DNA of 64,000 nt from Lujinxingia litoralis (GTDB lineage: Bacteria > Myxococcota_A > Bradymonadia > Bradymonadales > Bradymonadaceae), in contig NZ_QHKO01000006.1 in NCBI RefSeq assembly GCF_003260125.1, positions 62,001 to 126,000 of the forward strand. Direction: 5' to 3'. The notes below the pieces were generated by a model. The model was not told where the DNA came from. It was given only the letters and a program-made list of their open reading frames with translations, and ran no database searches. The translations under genes were made by a program, and so were the position numbers. Each line of letters opens with the position of its first letter. Within the stretch, counting starts at the first letter, position 1. Positions 49,480 through 57,859 of the stretch are shown piece by piece.

Positions 49480-50838
49480 TCAGGAGCCGAAGTCGAAGCG
49501 GTAGCCCACCGAGATGAGCGCGGTGTGGAACTGGTCCCGGGAGTTGACCGCGGCGTCGACGATGCTCGGCTCGGGGAACTCGCGCAGGTGGAGTTGGTAG
49601 GTGTAATCGACGCCGAGGAGGAAGGGCTCCAGGGCGTCGATTGTCAGCCCTACCCGCGCGGCGGCGCTGGGACCAAAGTTCCCCTCGCCATAGGCCCCGG
49701 CGGAGTTGGTACCGCTGAGCACCGGCGTGAAGAGCGCCGCCAGGTTGAGCTGAGCCAACTCGCCAAATGCGTAGCTCAGGCCCAGGCCCAGATGGGCGGC
49801 CAGGTAGCTGTGGCCGGTATACAGGGAGTTGGGGGCCAGGGTTGCGCTGAGAAGTTCGGCGCCCAGGATGGCCCGGCCCTGCACCGAGGGGCTGAATCCG
49901 CGCACGTAGCGCACCTCCCCACCGCCGCGCATGTACTGGCCGGCGAGTTCTTCGTCGGCGAAACGCGAGGTATAGGGAGCGATGTCGAAGTGGGCGCCTA
50001 CTTCCAGGGCGGCGCGACCGCCATTGAGAATGGCCAGCATCGCGTCGATGCGCGCGCCGCCACCCAGGAGCGGGGTGTTGTGGTTGATCTCAAAGGCTGT
50101 GTCGGTGCTCTGACGCATCATGCGCTGGCCGGCGACCAGACCGGCCCGGAGCTTGAGGTGCGGGCGAAGGTTGCCAAAACGCTCGCGGTGGTGGGCCAGC
50201 GCCGCTTCCCGGGGATCTTCTTCCAGGGGCTCCACCTGAGCCGGAGTCTGCGCTTGTTGCGCTCGTTCTCTTTCCTGGGCTTCGAGCGCGCGTTGACGCT
50301 CCATTTCCTGTTGCTCGCGGTAGTCAAGGACTACCGGAACCAGCTCAGAGAAGACCTGGCGCAGCACCTCAAGGACGCCTTCCTGATCAATGCGCCCGCG
50401 GCGAATGCGGTAGCGCACATCGGCCAGCTCCTCGCCGCGCGGCCCCAGCACCACCACCTGGAGGGTGTTGCCGCCGCCGAAGACGTCGTGGATCAGCAGC
50501 CCCTCGATGTTCTCCTGAGACATCAGGTTGGAAAAGATCGCGCGCTTCTCCTCGCGCTGCGAGCTCTGGCGGAAGGCCGAGAGATCCAGGCCCAGCCCCT
50601 GGGCAGCCTGCAGGACGTCGCGCGCATCCAGAAGTTCGATCTGCGTGCTCTCCTTGAGCGCGTCTTCGATGCTCGTGTAGGCGCGCTCTCCGCTGTCGCC
50701 CGCGGTGTTGAGATAGCCCAGGCGCAGCGGAGCCTGCTCCTGAGCCGATGCCACCGAGGACCACGCAATGAGTACGCAAAAGACGACGACCAGCGCGCGC
50801 ACCATCTTTAGACCCGAAACCTTTAAGTTTACGATCAC
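49480..50838 (-). CDS. exported protein with C-terminal beta-barrel-like domain
   Basis: The protein has 452 residues. A signal peptide (RALVVVFCVLIAWSSVASAQ) is followed by an alpha/beta domain (about 40-170; RLGYLNTAGDSGERAYTSIEDAL, VVLGPRGEELADVRYRIRRG). A Gln/Glu-rich coiled linker follows, then about 230 residues of amphipathic strands ending YRFDFGS, typical of an outer-membrane barrel. GTG starts at 50844 or 50838 are possible; AGAAGG favours 50838. Function unknown. It converges with agmatinase, 10 bases apart. Confidence 0.75.
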   Translation of the reverse strand: MIVNLKVSGLKMVRALVVVFCVLIAWSSVASAQEQAPLRLGYLNTAGDSGERAYTSIEDALKESTQIELLDARDVLQAAQGLGLDLSAFRQSSQREEKRAIFSNLMSQENIEGLLIHDVFGGGNTLQVVVLGPRGEELADVRYRIRRGRIDQEGVLEVLRQVFSELVPVVLDYREQQEMERQRALEAQERERAQQAQTPAQVEPLEEDPREAALAHHRERFGNLRPHLKLRAGLVAGQRMMRQSTDTAFEINHNTPLLGGGARIDAMLAILNGGRAALEVGAHFDIAPYTSRFADEELAGQYMRGGGEVRYVRGFSPSVQGRAILGAELLSATLAPNSLYTGHSYLAAHLGLGLSYAFGELAQLNLAALFTPVLSGTNSAGAYGEGNFGPSAAARVGLTIDALEPFLLGVDYTYQLHLREFPEPSIVDAAVNSRDQFHTALISVGYRFDFGS

Positions 50839-51060
50839 TTCCACACCTTCTAAGCAATGGTATTCAAAGTATTTAGCGAATCATCGCAGCTCAGAGATCT
50901 GTCCTAGCCTCGCCAGGAGTCGCTATCAAGTTCTACACAGTGTGCGATTCACGTTGGTAAGTTCCCGGGCCCTTGTCGAGAGCTGGTGTATCGCCTGAAA
51001 CCGACCGGTATCAGGGCAGCGCCCTAAGCCCCCGGGCTCTAACCCCTTGTGGTCTCTTCT

Positions 51061-51897
51061 ATGTTCGGATTCTTTCATTATCTGCGTCGCAAAAAACTCC
51101 TCAAGGAACCTCTGCCGCCGGAATGGAAAGAGGCCCTCGATGAGGCGCTGCCCTTTGCCAGAGAGTTGGACAGCAGGGAGCGCAGAGGGCTTGAAGATCA
51201 CCTCAAGATCCTCGTGAAACACAAACACTGGGAGGGGGCCGCCGGGTTTGAACTCACCGAGGAGGTTCGCCTGCAAGTGGCACTCCAGGGCGCTCGTATG
51301 GCGCGCGGATTGCCGCTTGATGCCTTTGCTCGCCTGAGTGAGATCGTGATCTACGGTCAGGATTTTGTGCGCCCCGATGACCCCTTTGAGGGCCCGGTCC
51401 ATGGCGAGGCGCACCCCTTTGGCACGGTGGTGCTGAGCTGGCCGGCCTGCCAGGAGGGGCTGGCCTACCCCTGCAGCGGTTACAACCCCATGCTTCACGA
51501 GTTTGCCCATATGCTCGACGTGAGCAGCGGGTACTTTGACGGCACCCCGATGCTGCACAGGGGCGATGATTATGAGCCCTGGGCACGCGTCTTCCAGTAC
51601 TATTTTGAGGACCTGCGCCAGAATCCGGAAGCGTCCTTTTTGGACCTCTATGCCGCGGAGGACGAGGCCGAGTTCTTTGCCGTGTCCACCGAGGCGTTTT
51701 TTGAACTGCCGGATGTGCTTTTGGAGCACGCTCCCGAGCTCTACCGGGAGCTGGCGCGTTTTTATCGGGTGGAGCCGCAGGTGATTCCCTGCTCATGTGA
51801 GTCACACGAGCCTTTCGAGGACGATCCGGCCGGTGATCCCGAAGAGGTGGGGCGTCCCCTCTATCGCGCGTCCCTGCCCGGAGACGACCTGTCTTGA
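51061..51897 (+). CDS. mtfA: MtfA-like zinc metallopeptidase
   Basis: The 278-residue protein has the MtfA features: N-terminal FFHYLRRKKLLKEPLPPEWK, the zinc motif LHEFAHMLD (HExxH), and a downstream Glu-rich helix AEDEAEFFAVSTEAFFELP that supplies the third ligand in this family. In enterobacteria MtfA binds the repressor Mlc and is a cytosolic aminopeptidase. No Mlc or ptsG is in view, so the target here is unknown. The C-terminus (about 40 residues) is acidic and extra. No strong ribosome site. Confidence 0.9.
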   Translation: MFGFFHYLRRKKLLKEPLPPEWKEALDEALPFARELDSRERRGLEDHLKILVKHKHWEGAAGFELTEEVRLQVALQGARMARGLPLDAFARLSEIVIYGQDFVRPDDPFEGPVHGEAHPFGTVVLSWPACQEGLAYPCSGYNPMLHEFAHMLDVSSGYFDGTPMLHRGDDYEPWARVFQYYFEDLRQNPEASFLDLYAAEDEAEFFAVSTEAFFELPDVLLEHAPELYRELARFYRVEPQVIPCSCESHEPFEDDPAGDPEEVGRPLYRASLPGDDLS

Positions 51898-51934
51898 CGC
51901 GGGCATCGGCCTGTATGGATGCGATCGAACCCGG

Positions 51935-52017
51935 TCCGGGGGTGGGACATTTTGGACATTTTGGGCCGCCAGAGGCGGCTCGATCGAGGGCGGCGTGCGT
52001 GTCCGAGGGTGGGACAT
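51935..52017. repeat. two copies of the TCCGRGGGTGSGACAT motif
   Basis: TCCGGGGGTGGGACAT at 51935-51950 and TCCGAGGGTGGGACAT at 52002-52017 lie in the gap between the MtfA-like gene and the next. Just upstream, GGATGCGATCGAAC echoes ATGCGGTCGAAGTC, which follows the same motif in the rsmG duplication. Confidence 0.75.
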
Positions 52018-52058
52018 CTGCGCGGCGCAGATTCGGCAAACACCGGGACGTGCGGGAA

Positions 52059-52715
52059 CTAGAAGAAGACGATCGCGGTCTTGTGCTCGATGCTCAGCCG
52101 GGCGGCCTCGTAGAGCGAGATCCAGATCAGGCGCTCAATGGCAAAAGGGGCCCCGGTGGGGCGCTGCGCGGCGAGTTCGGCGGCGTAGTCGTCGTCGAGA
52201 TTGCCCTCTTCGTCGACCTCGATTTCGAGAGGGTCGGTCAGGAGCAGGAGCTCTTCGCGCAGGCGGTAGGAGGAGCCCAGCGCGCCGCCGCGGATCTTGT
52301 GTTTGGGATCAAAGAAGATCTCGTCGAAGTCCACCGGCAGATAATAGCCCTCGCTGTCGGAATGGCATAACAGGTGGGATTGGAGCTGACGGTAGAGTTG
52401 GCGGAGGACCGGATCGTCGGCCGGATCTTCGCCGGGTTCAACCGGGTAGGGGATCCAGCGAGGATCGCGTATCACGTGCGCGGCAAAGCGCCGCAGGTAG
52501 TGCAGCCAGGAGTAGGGAAAGGAGTTGAGTGAGGCGCGCGTAGGCGGCCACGGATCCTCAAGTTCGTCGAAGGACTCCGGCTCCTGGTGCGTGGGCAGTC
52601 CTTCGCGCTCCAGCACGGTGTTGATGTACGCCAGGTCGCGGCGCATCTCTTCGGCCGCTTTCGGATTTTTTTGTTCGAAGCGAACCAGCGCTCCGACGCC
52701 AATCGCCAGCCCCAT
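52059..52715 (-). CDS. hypothetical protein
   Basis: The 218-residue protein has no signal peptide and no recognised domain. It has an acidic central part, aromatic clusters (SWLHYLRRFAAHVIRDPRWIPYP) and a closing APFAIERLIWISLYEAARLSI. AAGGAG lies 6 bases before the ATG. Well-formed codon use and a good ribosome site support a real gene. The following 377 bases (52716-53092) hold no gene, only a plausible promoter for the glycolytic run. Confidence 0.72.
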   Translation of the reverse strand: MGLAIGVGALVRFEQKNPKAAEEMRRDLAYINTVLEREGLPTHQEPESFDELEDPWPPTRASLNSFPYSWLHYLRRFAAHVIRDPRWIPYPVEPGEDPADDPVLRQLYRQLQSHLLCHSDSEGYYLPVDFDEIFFDPKHKIRGGALGSSYRLREELLLLTDPLEIEVDEEGNLDDDYAAELAAQRPTGAPFAIERLIWISLYEAARLSIEHKTAIVFF

Positions 52716-53092
52716 CGCGATCTCCTTATCACCACAGAATGAAGGCTCTCGCCAGGTTCCCGGGGAGGGAATCTAAAATGTAGACACGTGAAGAAATGTG
52801 CGCACCTACTAGCCCACAACGGGCCACGGGGCAACCCGGTGTTGAGAGGGGCGAGTCCAGGCTTCACGCGCGTCTTCTGATGCAATCTCGGTGCCGGTCG
52901 GGCGCATTCCCGGCGGCCGGGCCCGGGCGTGTCTTGTTTGGAGGGGGGGCGTGCCTAAGCTCCCTGCAGAGATCGAGTCTGTGGCGGCGGACAGAGCCTT
53001 GCATTGGCGGCGGTGATGTTAGAGAAACAGCGCGCTGATGCGCCGCAGTGGCGGCCTGGCGAGCGCTACTTTTCAACCTCAATGGAGACGAT

Positions 53093-54097
53093 ATGGCTAC
53101 CAAAATTGCGATTAACGGGTTTGGACGTATTGGACGTTGCGTGGGACGTATTGCGCTGGCCGACCCGAATGTGGAGCTTGTGGCGGTCAACGACCTGACC
53201 AGCCCGGAGCAGCTCGCGGTGCTCTTTAAATACGACTCGGTGCATGGCACCTACCCGGGCAAGGTCGAAGCGGTCGAAGGGGGCATCCTCATTGACGGCA
53301 AGCTGCTCAAGGTCAGCGCGCTGCGCGACCCGGCGGAGCTCCCCTGGGGCGAGTTGGGCGTGGATATGGTGGTGGAGAGCACCGGGGTGTTCCGCAAGCG
53401 CGAACAGGCCGCGCGGCATCTGGAGGCCGGCGCCAAACGCGTGCTGATCTCGGCGCCGGGCAAAGGCGTGGACCTGTCGATGTGCATGGGCGTGAACCAG
53501 GACGACTTTAAGCCCGAGATGAAGATTGTGGACGTGGCCAGTTGCACCACCAACTGCCTGGCCCCGGTCGCCAAGGTTCTGGACGATGTGTTTGGCATCG
53601 AAAAGGGGCTGATGACCACGGTGCACAGCTACACCAACGACCAGGTGATTCTGGACACCCCGCACCCCTCGGACTTCCGTCGGGCGCGTGCGGCGGCGGT
53701 CAACATGATTCCGACGACCACCGGCGCGGCGATCGCAGTGACCAAAGTTCTGCCGCAGCTCACGGGCAAGCTCGACGGCATGGCCATTCGCGTGCCTACG
53801 GCCAACGTCTCCTGCATCGACCTGACGGTGCGCCTGAACAAGAAGGCGTCGGTGGAGTCGGTCAATCAGGCGTTCCGTGAGGCCGCCGAAGGTCCGCTTA
53901 AGGGGATCCTGGGATACTGCGATGAGCCGCTGGTCTCGTCGGATTACGTCGGCAACAGCAACTCCTCCACGGTAGATGCCCTCTCGACGATGGCCCTGGG
54001 AGATGACTTCATCAAGGTGGTCTCCTGGTACGATAACGAGTGGGGATTCTCCAACCGCATGATCGATGTGGCGAAGTTTATCGCCGGCAAGATCTGA
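53093..54097 (+). CDS. gap: glyceraldehyde-3-phosphate dehydrogenase
   Basis: The 334-residue protein starts MATKIAINGFGRIGRCVGR, with GGAGA before the ATG. The catalytic Cys lies in ASCTTNCLAPVAKVL; the partner His is in TVHSYTNDQ. It makes 1,3-bisphosphoglycerate from glyceraldehyde-3-phosphate with NAD and phosphate. Pgk and TpiA follow on the same strand, the classic gap-pgk-tpi order. Two strong hairpins separate it from pgk. Confidence 0.97.
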   Translation: MATKIAINGFGRIGRCVGRIALADPNVELVAVNDLTSPEQLAVLFKYDSVHGTYPGKVEAVEGGILIDGKLLKVSALRDPAELPWGELGVDMVVESTGVFRKREQAARHLEAGAKRVLISAPGKGVDLSMCMGVNQDDFKPEMKIVDVASCTTNCLAPVAKVLDDVFGIEKGLMTTVHSYTNDQVILDTPHPSDFRRARAAAVNMIPTTTGAAIAVTKVLPQLTGKLDGMAIRVPTANVSCIDLTVRLNKKASVESVNQAFREAAEGPLKGILGYCDEPLVSSDYVGNSNSSTVDALSTMALGDDFIKVVSWYDNEWGFSNRMIDVAKFIAGKI

Positions 54098-54125
54098 TCA
54101 CGGCGTGATCGGCATGTGTTTTTAG

Positions 54126-54192
54126 CTCCGGTTGCGCGTCCGGTTCTGGGCGCGCGACCGGAGTAAGGGCCGGGCTATGCGGTATAGCCCGG
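54126..54192. terminator. two tandem hairpins between gap and pgk
   Basis: CTCCGGTTGCGCG/CGCGCGACCGGAG at 54126-54163 and CCGGGCTAT/ATAGCCCGG at 54170-54192. Neither is followed by a T run. They look like processing or attenuation sites that would let gap and pgk be expressed at different levels from one transcript (inference). Confidence 0.65.
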
Positions 54193-54237
54193 TTCCGGCC
54201 CCCTGTCTGAATTCCTGATTTCGGAGCGCAACGCACG

Positions 54238-55470
54238 ATGGATACCACTGGCATCAAATTTGTGGACGAGCTTGAGCTGAATGAGAAGCGCGTGCTGATC
54301 CGGGTGGATTTTAACACCCCGCTTGCCAATGGAGAGGTGGCCGATAACACCCGCATTCGCGCGGCGTTGCCTACGATCGTGCACTGCCTGGAGGCCGGCG
54401 CGAAGGTGATCCTGTGCAGTCACCTGGGACGCCCCCGCGGTAAAGTGAACCCGGCGTATTCGCTGGAACCGGTGGCCGCCGAGTTGGCCAAGCTCCTGGA
54501 TACCGACACGCTGCTCTACGACGTGGAGGTGGTCTTTCCCGAGGCGGTGGTCGGCGCCGATGTGGCCGAGCTCATCGCCGATCTGAAGCCGCGCCATCAG
54601 GTGATGTTGCTGGAAAACCTGCGCTTTGAGCCCGGGGAAGAGGCCGGTGATGACGCGTTCGCCAAAGAACTCGCCGGATTGGCGGATTTTTATGTGAACG
54701 ATGCCTTCGGGGCAGCCCATCGCAAGCATGCCTCGGTGTATACGATCAACAAGTACTTTGATCGCAACCATAAGGCCGCCGGACTCCTGATGCGCAAGGA
54801 GCTGAAGGGGCTGGGAACCTTGTTAAGCCGACCGGAGAAGCCCTTTGTGGCGGTGGTTGGAGGTGCCAAGGTCAGCGATAAGCTCGGCGTGTTGATGAGT
54901 TTGATCGACAAGGTCGATGAGATCCTGATCGGCGGGGCGATGGCCTATACCTTCCTGGCCGCGCAGGGCGTTGGGGTTGGCGACTCGTTGGTGGAGCGCG
55001 ATTATATCGATCAGGCCACCTCGATTCTCAATCGCGCCCGGGTTCAAGGCGTGAAGGTGCGTCTGCCGGTCGATCATCGCGTCGCGCCGAGTTTTGATTC
55101 GGATGACGCCACGGTGACCGAGGATGCCGTGGTGCCCGGTGGGATGATGGGGCTGGATATTGGTCCGCAAAGCGCCGCGGATTACGCCCGGGCGATCAAG
55201 CGCGCCTCGACGATCTTCTGGAACGGTCCGATGGGTGTGTTTGAGCGCGAGGCGTTTGCCCGAGGGACGCTGGCGGTCGCGCAAGCGATGGCCGAGGCCG
55301 AGGGCTTCACGGTGGTCGGTGGCGGCGATTCGCTGGCAGCGATCGAGAAGGCCGGTGTGGCCGAGCAGCTCGACCATATTTCGACCGGTGGTGGCGCAAG
55401 CCTGGAGCTTCTGGAAGGGAAGTCCCTTCCGGGCATTGACGCATTGCGGGCGAACTATCCCATCGACTGA
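54238..55470 (+). CDS. pgk: phosphoglycerate kinase
   Basis: The 410-residue protein starts MDTTGIKFVDELELNEKR-VLIRVDFNTPL, the family signature. The substrate and nucleotide motifs are SHLGRPRGKV, PEKPFVAVVGGAKVSDKLGVL and VGGGDSLAAIEKAG. It transfers phosphate from 1,3-bisphosphoglycerate to ADP. It lies between gap and tpiA on one strand, 140 bases after gap. The 289 bases to tpiA hold nothing I can name. Confidence 0.97.
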   Translation: MDTTGIKFVDELELNEKRVLIRVDFNTPLANGEVADNTRIRAALPTIVHCLEAGAKVILCSHLGRPRGKVNPAYSLEPVAAELAKLLDTDTLLYDVEVVFPEAVVGADVAELIADLKPRHQVMLLENLRFEPGEEAGDDAFAKELAGLADFYVNDAFGAAHRKHASVYTINKYFDRNHKAAGLLMRKELKGLGTLLSRPEKPFVAVVGGAKVSDKLGVLMSLIDKVDEILIGGAMAYTFLAAQGVGVGDSLVERDYIDQATSILNRARVQGVKVRLPVDHRVAPSFDSDDATVTEDAVVPGGMMGLDIGPQSAADYARAIKRASTIFWNGPMGVFEREAFARGTLAVAQAMAEAEGFTVVGGGDSLAAIEKAGVAEQLDHISTGGGASLELLEGKSLPGIDALRANYPID

Positions 55471-55759
55471 ACCATCGCCAGGGGGGACTTGCTGAGGTTG
55501 GATATCCGAGCAGATTCAGGGGCTTACGTGACGTGATTGCGTTGCGTTTTACGGGCCCTTGGCGGGGTTTGTTGCACGCTCGGGCCCTGCTCGGGAATCC
55601 GGGGGGCAACCTTGAAGGGAGCCCTCGCCACGTGCGAGTGTGATGGGCGATGAGTGCCTGATTCAGGCGTGATGATTGTGTTGACGTGCATCGTTTCATG
55701 AACCTTCGAGCGCGCAGGTCCGATCTTGGACCGGGCGATCGATTTCCCCGGGAGCTCCC

Positions 55760-56530
55760 ATGCGCACCCCTATTGTCGCTGGAAACTGGAAAATGAACCT
55801 TGGCCGCCGCGAAGCTCTGGAGCTGGGACGAGCGATTGCCGAGGGGGCTCCCACCCAGGGGGTGACCGCGATTGTGGCGCCTGTGGCGCTGCATCTGGCA
55901 GCGCTTGGCGAGGCGCTGGCTTCGGCGCCGGTGCTCCTGGCCAGCCAAAATGCGCACTGGGCCGAGTCGGGAGCGTACACCGGTGAGTTGGCCGGGCCGA
56001 TGTTGCGAGAAGTCGGCGTACGTTATGTGATCCTGGGGCATAGTGAGCGGCGCCAGTATTTTGGGGAGAGCGACGAGGGGGTCAACCGTAAGACCCGAGC
56101 GATGTTGGCTCAGGGGCTGCGCCCCATTGTGTGTTTTGGGGAGTCGCTGGAAGAGCGTGAAGCCGGGCAGACACAGGCCAAGGTCGAGTTTCAGGTACGT
56201 GCGGCGCTGGCGGGGGTGGGCGCCGAAGACGCGAAGGATGTCGTACTGGCCTACGAGCCGATCTGGGCCATTGGTACCGGTAAGACGGCCTCGCCAGAGC
56301 AGGCTCAAGAGGTGCACGGATTTTTGCGGGGTGTGCTCGAAGATCTTTATGACCGGGCCACGGCGCAGGCGATGCCAATTCTCTACGGCGGGAGTGTTAA
56401 GCCCTCTAATTTTGCCGAGCTTATCGGTCAGCCCGATATTGATGGCGGTCTGGTGGGTGGGGCGAGCCTGAAGGCGGAGAGCTTTTTGGAGCTCTGCCGG
56501 ATTGCGGTACAGCAGGGCCCGAAGGGCTGA
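55760..56530 (+). CDS. tpiA: triosephosphate isomerase
   Basis: The 256-residue protein has the family residues: NWKMN (Lys), HSERR (catalytic His), the catalytic Glu in AYEPIWAIGTGK, and the phosphate loop YGGSVKPSN...GGLVGGASL. It interconverts dihydroxyacetone phosphate and glyceraldehyde-3-phosphate. It ends the glycolytic run and is followed by a weak hairpin with a T run at 56568-56587. Confidence 0.97.
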   Translation: MRTPIVAGNWKMNLGRREALELGRAIAEGAPTQGVTAIVAPVALHLAALGEALASAPVLLASQNAHWAESGAYTGELAGPMLREVGVRYVILGHSERRQYFGESDEGVNRKTRAMLAQGLRPIVCFGESLEEREAGQTQAKVEFQVRAALAGVGAEDAKDVVLAYEPIWAIGTGKTASPEQAQEVHGFLRGVLEDLYDRATAQAMPILYGGSVKPSNFAELIGQPDIDGGLVGGASLKAESFLELCRIAVQQGPKG

Positions 56531-56567
56531 GCGCGCTCTCGGGAAGCGTCTGCCGAGGCCTGAGAAG

Positions 56568-56587
56568 CGCCGATTTCGGTGTTTTTT
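56568..56587 (+). terminator. weak rho-independent terminator after tpiA
   Basis: CGCCGA-TT-TCGGTG followed by TTTTTT. The stem is 6 bp with one G-T pair. Confidence 0.5.
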
Positions 56588-56725
56588 AGCCTCCTTCGAT
56601 CGAAATGAACGCCTGTAGCGATTCGTTTCGTAAAGGCAACGTGCATTGCGGCTTCGACAGCATGCAGTGCACAGGCGACGGCGTCGCGAAGAAGCGGCGC
56701 ACGCTCTCTTACCGATGGCACTCCC

Positions 56726-57457
56726 ATGCGCTTTCACGCTTTTCGCGACTTTGAAGACGGCACCATCATCGATGGGCTGGGCTTCGATATTGTGGTCCAT
56801 CGCCGTTCGGTGGGTTCGATTAACCTACCCTCGGGCCAGCTGATCGCCTGCGATCCGCTGCATGCGCTCGATACCGAGCCCTTTGCTCTGGAGCTGACCC
56901 CGGGACGTTATCCGGTCCACCTGTTGGTGGCGGAGCTTCGCGACGAGCGGCGCAATGCGTACGCGGTGGTGCGCGTCGGCGAGGGGCCGGTGCGGCGCTG
57001 GGAATCCGCGGAGTTAAGTCTTTCTGCAGCCAATCACGACCAGGCGCGGCCCTCGCTCCTGGATACGATTGATGAAGACCCGGGTTACCCGGTCGACTCG
57101 TCATTAGGGTGTTTTACCGATGCCAGGACGGCCAGCGCGCTGATCGACTATCAGCAGATCGTGATGCCCGAAGATAATGATTTTGAGCGTCTGCTTCTGG
57201 CCCGGTTGCGTAAGCGCCGGCGTGGCGGTCCCGGGTTCGGTTCCCTGGATTTACGCCGTGATCTGAAACTGCCGATGCCCGAGGGGCTCAATCTCATCGC
57301 GTTTGATACCGGGTTTGGTCCCGGGCATTACGTGACGTACGTGGGATTGGACGAGGAGGGGGAGGTGGTCAGCGTGGTGACCGACTTTCAGGTCCTGGAT
57401 CTGCGCTTCCCTTCGTTTCCGCTGCCGAAAATGTCCTCGTTCAACGAGTTTGAGTGA
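56726..57457 (+). CDS. DUF4241 family protein
   Basis: The 243-residue protein follows DUF4241: LPSGQLIACDPLHALDTEPFALELTPGRYPVHLLVAELRDERRNAYAVVRVGEGPVRRWE, then GYPVDSSLGCFTDARTASAL, and a closing FDTGFGPGHYVTYVGLDEEGEVVSVVTDFQVL. The family is of unknown function and often linked to toxin-immunity or housekeeping contexts. No such partner is visible here. It lies 195 bases after tpiA. Confidence 0.9.
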   Translation: MRFHAFRDFEDGTIIDGLGFDIVVHRRSVGSINLPSGQLIACDPLHALDTEPFALELTPGRYPVHLLVAELRDERRNAYAVVRVGEGPVRRWESAELSLSAANHDQARPSLLDTIDEDPGYPVDSSLGCFTDARTASALIDYQQIVMPEDNDFERLLLARLRKRRRGGPGFGSLDLRRDLKLPMPEGLNLIAFDTGFGPGHYVTYVGLDEEGEVVSVVTDFQVLDLRFPSFPLPKMSSFNEFE

Positions 57458-57513
57458 GCCCCGGATCAGGGGTCTTGCTCCGGATGAGCCTTTGTTTACA
57501 AGGGTAATACGCA

Positions 57514-57665
57514 TCCGGGGGTGGCACATCCAGGCTGTGGCACATCCGGGGGTGGGACATTTCTCAGGCTGTGGCACATCCAGGCTGTGGCACATCCGGG
57601 GGTGGGACATTTCTCAGGCTGTGGCACATCCAGGCTGTGGCACATCCGGGGGTGGGACATTTCTC
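57514..57665. repeat. 50-bp minisatellite
   Basis: Full 50-bp units at 57551-57600 and 57601-57650, with partial units on both sides. Each contains CAGGCTGTGGCACATC twice and TCCGGGGGTGGGACAT once. There are no unique spacers, so it is not a CRISPR array. It lies in the 402-base gap (57458-57859) before the TonB receptor. Confidence 0.92.
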
Positions 57666-57722
57666 TTCCGGGGGATGAAGAAGCAGGCCCGGATATGTAA
57701 GAAGTGAGATGCCTCGTGAGTG

Positions 57723-57751
57723 ATGGTTTTGAAATTGACAATCAAAACCAT
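57723..57751. promoter_or_regulatory. inverted-repeat operator candidate upstream of the TonB receptor
   Basis: ATGGTTTTGA, a 9-base AATTGACAA spacer, and TCAAAACCAT are a perfect 10-bp inverted repeat, about 110 bases before the receptor ATG. The spacer holds TTGACA, a good -35 box, so a bound repressor would cover the promoter. Iron or haem control is the common logic for such receptors, but the sequence is not a standard Fur box. Confidence 0.65.
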
Positions 57752-57859
57752 AAACGACTTGCGGGATGCGCTGCGTGTGATAGCCCTTTGGCGTTAGGTC
57801 AGTTGTGATGTGCTTTTTTGAACCTTTGATGATGTGAGTTCTGCTGTAGAGGTGTGTAG

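Noticed and set aside
49525..50811. 428-codon frame opposite the beta-barrel protein
   Set aside because: Antisense; the minus-strand protein has a signal peptide and barrel C-terminus.
55307..56800. 497-codon frame opposite pgk and tpiA
   Set aside because: Antisense shadow of two well-supported glycolytic genes and their spacer.
57514..57665. possible CRISPR array
   Set aside because: The whole 50-bp unit repeats; there are no unique spacers, no leader and no cas genes.
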